Shown here: one piece after another, positions 60,101-64,000 of the stretch
Layout of the letters: each line of letters starts with the position of its first letter
Numbering within the stretch: the stretch's first letter is position 1
NCBI RefSeq assembly: GCF_000002425.4
Contig: NC_037263.1
Location: 5,146,959-5,210,958 of the forward strand
Source: Physcomitrium patens
Taxonomy: Eukaryota > Streptophyta > Bryopsida > Funariales > Funariaceae
Length of the DNA stretch: 64,000 nucleotides
Direction: 5' to 3'
Made by a program: the position numbers and the translations under genes
Notes under the pieces: generated by a model
What the model saw: only the letters and a program-made list of their open reading frames with translations
Database searches by the model: none
Told to the model about the DNA's origin: nothing

Positions 60101-62411
60101 CAAGCCCAAGCCTTGCTTTGAACCACGAGCTTGCTTCAAATCACCCAGAGACCCCGTTCTGGTCATACTAGTTCTGCCCTTCACACTTATTTCTGGTTCA
60201 GACTGTTTTTCTTCAGGCGATTTATCTGCTACTAAAAGGTCACGGATTCTCTCATTATAAATTTCGAAGTAACATACCTGCACTGCCAAATTTCAAGTTC
60301 GATAGTCTGGAAATTCATTGCTTGATTGTCGGAATGACTCAGAGTGGGAAACTTGACATGTGAACTGAAATTCAGACTAGGAATGCGTGTAAAGCAGCTT
60401 GTGGAGGAAGCAATTCATTACCTCCGCCTTGATGTCCTCTCCTTGTTCCCGTTTTTCTGCTATGCGAGTCATTAATTCGCTGCTTAGTCTTGGCATCTAC
60501 CAAGCGACAGCAATTGACTTGTTATACATATACTCGAACTAAAACTGCACTATCTACAAGCTAAATGGCTGACTTTGAAGGTCACATGCAAGATTCTGGC
60601 GTGAAATTTTATTTTGATTCTGACAAGTTTGGCTTTATTAAATCTGGGAATTTTTTTGTAGGTTTGGCATGAATTGAATTGAATTGAATTGAAATGGAGT
60701 CCTCCGAGGATGCTATTATATCTATAAGAGCATGCAGAAGATGAGAAAAGCAGAATTGGTAAGATCCCACACGTAGTATTGTTATGACACTCTTAGTACA
60801 GCAGTTGAGCTTACAATGCCTCGTCCTTGATAGGAACTGTCTCCCAACATAGTATATGTTTTGCCAGAGCCCGTATGTCCGTAAGCAAGGATCTGTTGAT
60901 ACAAAAATAATCGGGTGTATATACAACAAATATTAGTTGAAACATCTTCGATAAGATAGCATGGACCTGATGAAGTAGCGTAGACAGTTTATAGGGAGTC
61001 AGACATCACTCACGGTTGTATTCAAGCCGTCCAGGGCATGTTCAATACACGGAACGCCTAACACCTCAAACATTGCATTCTGAGAGTCATTTTTGTCGGA
61101 ATTAGTCTGCTCAATTGCCAAGCTGTCATCCTGCTCACGAAAGTTGACAAAGTGGTTCAAATGATTTCCATGTCCACTTGATCATTCTAAAAGGGCCACG
61201 ATATAACTCTTTAGTTCAAAATGAGGTGATAAGGTTCACAACATAGATAATTCTATTCGAATCGAGGCACCTCCAAGTATTGTCGAAATTAAAAGTGAGA
61301 TGAGGCACCTGCACGTAGTGTGCGGTGAATTTGAGCGACTCCTGGCGTTGGCCATGCTCGTTATCACGAACAATCACAGTCCTGTCATCCACCGTTTCGA
61401 TCACCTGTTGCATGCCGTGATAGCTCAGAGATATTGAAAAATGTCTTCCGTAGAACTTATCTTCCTCTGTCATCTTAAGTGTCAAATGGTATGTGGAATG
61501 CCATCTTCTGTTAGTCAATTTGAAAATTTCCTGCCAAGGCTTACAATAGAAGCAATTGGTAATCTATCAATCCACGAGCGTGTCAAGTCTTTGTACCGGT
61601 GGCAGAGGTCTCTCTTCATCAGCGGTGAAGGGGCGGATTCGCACCACCACTTTGACCTGCAAAAGCCACCAACCGCCACCCAAGATTTCATCTCTCACGC
61701 TCTCTCATGTAAATCTTGTGGAGAGATATGGATAAGGGTAGGAGAAACATTGGTCTTTGCAATCTAAATTAGGTTTGGATTATCGCAACACTCAGCAGAT
61801 GTTTAACTATGCTTCTAATTTGCCGCGTTAAGAGTAGATTACCACCTTATTAAGGTCGCCAGGAAGTATAGATTTGTATGTATCTGCAACCTTCAAATGC
61901 GGAGATGCGTCTTGGGATGGGCTACGCTCCTCCGAACCTCCGCATCCAACTCACCGGTTACTCTCATTTCAGTTTACGGACTAAAAAGACGACCTCAAGG
62001 CCGTCTAGACTAAAGATTCCGATGGATGTCCATAACACAGAGCACATATTCCAACTTCGTGCAGAGAGACGTAGCGGAAATACTCTCAACAGTGTGTTAA
62101 TTGCCCAATTAGGTCGTTTATCGCTGATTGGGAGTTAAATCAGGAAAGTATGGAGTAAGTCTTTAGGGCATACTTAAATAGTAGTGTCTACTTTGCCCCA
62201 GGTTTAGCTTCGTTCGAAGCGGATCATTCGGGGTGTACATGTGCTTCCTGACATCAGGAATCGCTGGTGCGAGACCATTGATTTTAGACCCGGGCGGCCT
62301 AGCATCGTGAATCCTTGGCGGCAGGCTTCTTCTCTGATCCGATGTACACCCTGCATCATCATATGAACCCTTGTCTGCAACTCGAGAAAACACCCCGAAA
62401 CGTTTAGCCAT
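57135..62411 (-). CDS. Kinesin-3-like motor protein, about 13 exons
   Basis: A microtubule motor of about 865 residues. Exons (minus strand, high to low): 62411-62192 (N-terminal extension), 61656-61597 ([15 protein letters not shown]), 61404-61271 (junction to the next exon unresolved), 61130-61014, 60892-60815 (P-loop [13 protein letters not shown]), 60496-60422, 60277-59741 ([15 protein letters not shown], a Ser/Gly-rich insert, [13 protein letters not shown]), 59623-59560 plus 59383-59289 (switch II LVDLAG joined to SER across a phase-1 intron, then INLSLT), 59159-59031 ([20 protein letters not shown]), 58938-58741 ([23 protein letters not shown]), 58180-58079 and 57932-57135. From 61130 on the phases agree exactly. 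[11 protein letters not shown] with [11 protein letters not shown] fits kinesin-3. No FHA domain is seen; the last 265 residues form an unrecognised, probably globular domain. The motor lies at the N-terminus, so movement is probably plus-end directed. Confidence 0.88.
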
Positions 62412-63784
62412 AATTTGAGACTCACAATCTCGATGGGTCGGGACCTCTTTGTCTTACTCCATGTAAATTGTCACGAACCCTAAAACACCTTGAGAAGTTG
62501 CATTGCCACTCAAAGATGGTCAACTCGTTCATCACGACGATGCAGAAACTTTTGAGAATCTCAAATCATTTAAAATTTTAAACCATGTTAAATTCAATAG
62601 CTCTCATTGTTGTGGCCCTAAATCAACTCATAAATCACCCTCTGGCGTTCTGATAAGCATGCACACGAATGCTTCAGTATCTCCAATTTGAGCCAACTGG
62701 GCCTCATGGAGCAATTCATCAACGCAGGCTTGGCTCTCTCAAAGACCCTATCGACGCTAATCAAAACAACCCAATGCGCTTACATTCAAAGGAATTCTCA
62801 TACTCAAGGGATTCAACCTCAATGCTGACTTCAACATTCTGCGACGAACCCAAACCACCAATGAGAATTCTATCGAAAGCACGCTACATCTGCATGGTCG
62901 TAGCTTAATCTAAAAGATCAACGCCCGAAGGGTCACCAGAAGCTCATTTCACCTAAATATGCATGACAAACCCTAACCAGGGTCTGGTGGACTAAACTCC
63001 TCAGACTAAACCTCCTCCTCTTCATCACAAGGAAAAGATTTAACAAAAATTAAACATTTTTGTGGATGTTAGAGTAGGAGAATGGTGGAGAAAAAATGTT
63101 CAAATGCAACTCAAATTTACTTTCATTACCCTCTCTTTTATCCATGCTAAATTTTTCTATTGTCAAAAAAAAAAGAAAAAAAGAAAAAGATAAAAAAAAA
63201 AAAAGGTGATTTTAGGAGAAACTTGATTTTTGGACTCATTTATTATATTCTTAATTAATTTTTTCTATAAATATGCTTTATTTTCTTCTTATCTTGATTG
63301 ACTGGAACATCCTTAAACTGATGTTTGGTAATTTTTAGTTTCACTTTGCTATAGAAGCAATTCTAAATTAGTATTGATTTGATTTTAATCTCATTCTTTG
63401 TCCCTGCTCCTAGTTGTAAGAACTTAGTGCATTTTAAAAGAGTAGAATATCTTACTCCAAAGTTCTTAAGGAAAAGAAGTTTTAAAAGAGATAAAAAGAC
63501 CATGAAGTGAGAAGAAGGAGAAGAAGGAGAAGAAGGTCCAAATAAGGTCAAAACATCACCCATGAGCACAATTGTCACTATATTAATTCTTCATTACCAA
63601 GATTTGAACCCAACATAAAGTTGTTATATATGACCTTTCATACCACCTACACCAACTTACTTCATTATTCTCATGGTCAATAAACATTATTAGATTTATT
63701 AAAAAAATATATATTTTGCTTAGTTCATTGTTTGTCTTTTGCCCTAGAAGAATGAATGGGTAGTAGAAAGGATATCTACATTCA
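62412..63784. other. Upstream region of the kinesin gene, no gene seen
   Basis: 62412-63000 is less AT-rich than average and probably holds the kinesin promoter and 5' leader. Short plus-strand frames here have no recognisable protein. An A-rich run lies at 63166-63204. Confidence 0.45.
63480..63680 (-). repeat. Possible tRNA-derived SINE fragment
   Basis: The minus strand reads AAGTTGGTGTAGGTGGTATG (63658-63639), resembling a pol III A box, and about 25 bases later GTTGGGTTCAAATCTTGG, resembling a B box (GGTTCRANNC). Tail and target duplication were not identified. Confidence 0.3.
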
Positions 63785-64000
63785 CTAGTATATTTACTTT
63801 CATAAGTAGAACTAGGTACAAATAGAAGTAGGTTAAATTGTCGAAATCTTGTTGACAAGCTTTTTAGAAGCTTTATAGACTTTACACATATTTAGAAGTG
63901 ATTAGTAGCTTGAAAAATTGGACAACAAATTGGCTACATGTTGCACATTTAGCTACTTGTGTTACATGTTGGCCATATGATATACATGTCAAAAACTTGC
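63785..64000 (+). repeat. Chromovirus LTR fragment at the window end
   Basis: From about 63785 the sequence follows the first 200 bp of the family LTR (AGAAGTAGGTTAA, the GACAAGCTTTTTAGAAGC segment, TTGGCCATATGATATACATG, CAAAAACTTGC) and runs out of the window. Confidence 0.75.

Noticed and set aside
57426..62908. Many plus-strand frames across the kinesin gene and its upstream region
   Set aside because: They are antisense shadows of the minus-strand exons or lie in introns, with no recognisable protein and no consistent splicing.

Overview
This is nuclear DNA from a land plant or close streptophyte relative. It is AT-rich (roughly a third GC by eye), has GT-AG introns, and carries a plant-type cytosolic ribosomal protein gene, a kinesin gene split into about 13 exons, and several kinds of plant LTR retrotransposon. 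The chromoviruses resemble the fungal/vertebrate Tf1-sushi and Tcn1 type more than the usual seed-plant lineages, and the kinesin resembles kinesin-3, a class I do not expect in seed plants. Both hint at a non-seed plant such as a bryophyte, lycophyte or fern. That is inference; the species cannot be read from the window.

Two cellular genes flank a large retrotransposon pile. At the left, RPL11 (uL5) lies at 1130-2693 (+) with five coding exons. At the right, the kinesin gene runs on the minus strand from 62411 to 57135. The remaining roughly 55 kb is retrotransposon and relic sequence.

Left half, mostly minus strand: a solo chromovirus LTR (4542-5060); an old, decayed Ty3 element whose integrase ends in a PHD finger (5464-6128 plus 15105 to about 21100); and, inserted in that integrase, a complete but mutated Athila/Tat-like Ty3 element (6134-15099) with two LTRs of about 776 bp, a CTTAT target duplication, a tRNA-Asp-like primer site and an extra ORF downstream of pol. 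Between 21.1 and 25.9 kb lie relic LTRs, a GC-richer island with a 49-bp tandem duplication, and a degenerate telomere-like array.

Right half, mostly plus strand: at least five chromovirus copies, most of them broken (25878-41776, 53323-53935, and one on the minus strand at 53990-55390). Inserted in the last plus-strand relic are a young, nearly intact chromovirus (41782-47795; LTRs about 1% different; pol of 1162 codons with a C-terminal chromodomain) and, 18 bp further on, a decayed Ty1/copia element (47814-53322; LTRs about 7-8% different).

The main discovery candidate is in the young chromovirus. Its primer site, two bases inside the 5' LTR, does not begin TGG as tRNA-primed sites do. 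It is an exact 11-base reverse complement of LTR sequence that starts 31 bases downstream of the TATA box, where the RNA should begin. This is the arrangement used for self-priming in Tf1. With the tRNA-Asp-like site of the Tat-like element and a half-tRNA-iMet site in the copia element, one 47-kb stretch shows three ways of priming reverse transcription.
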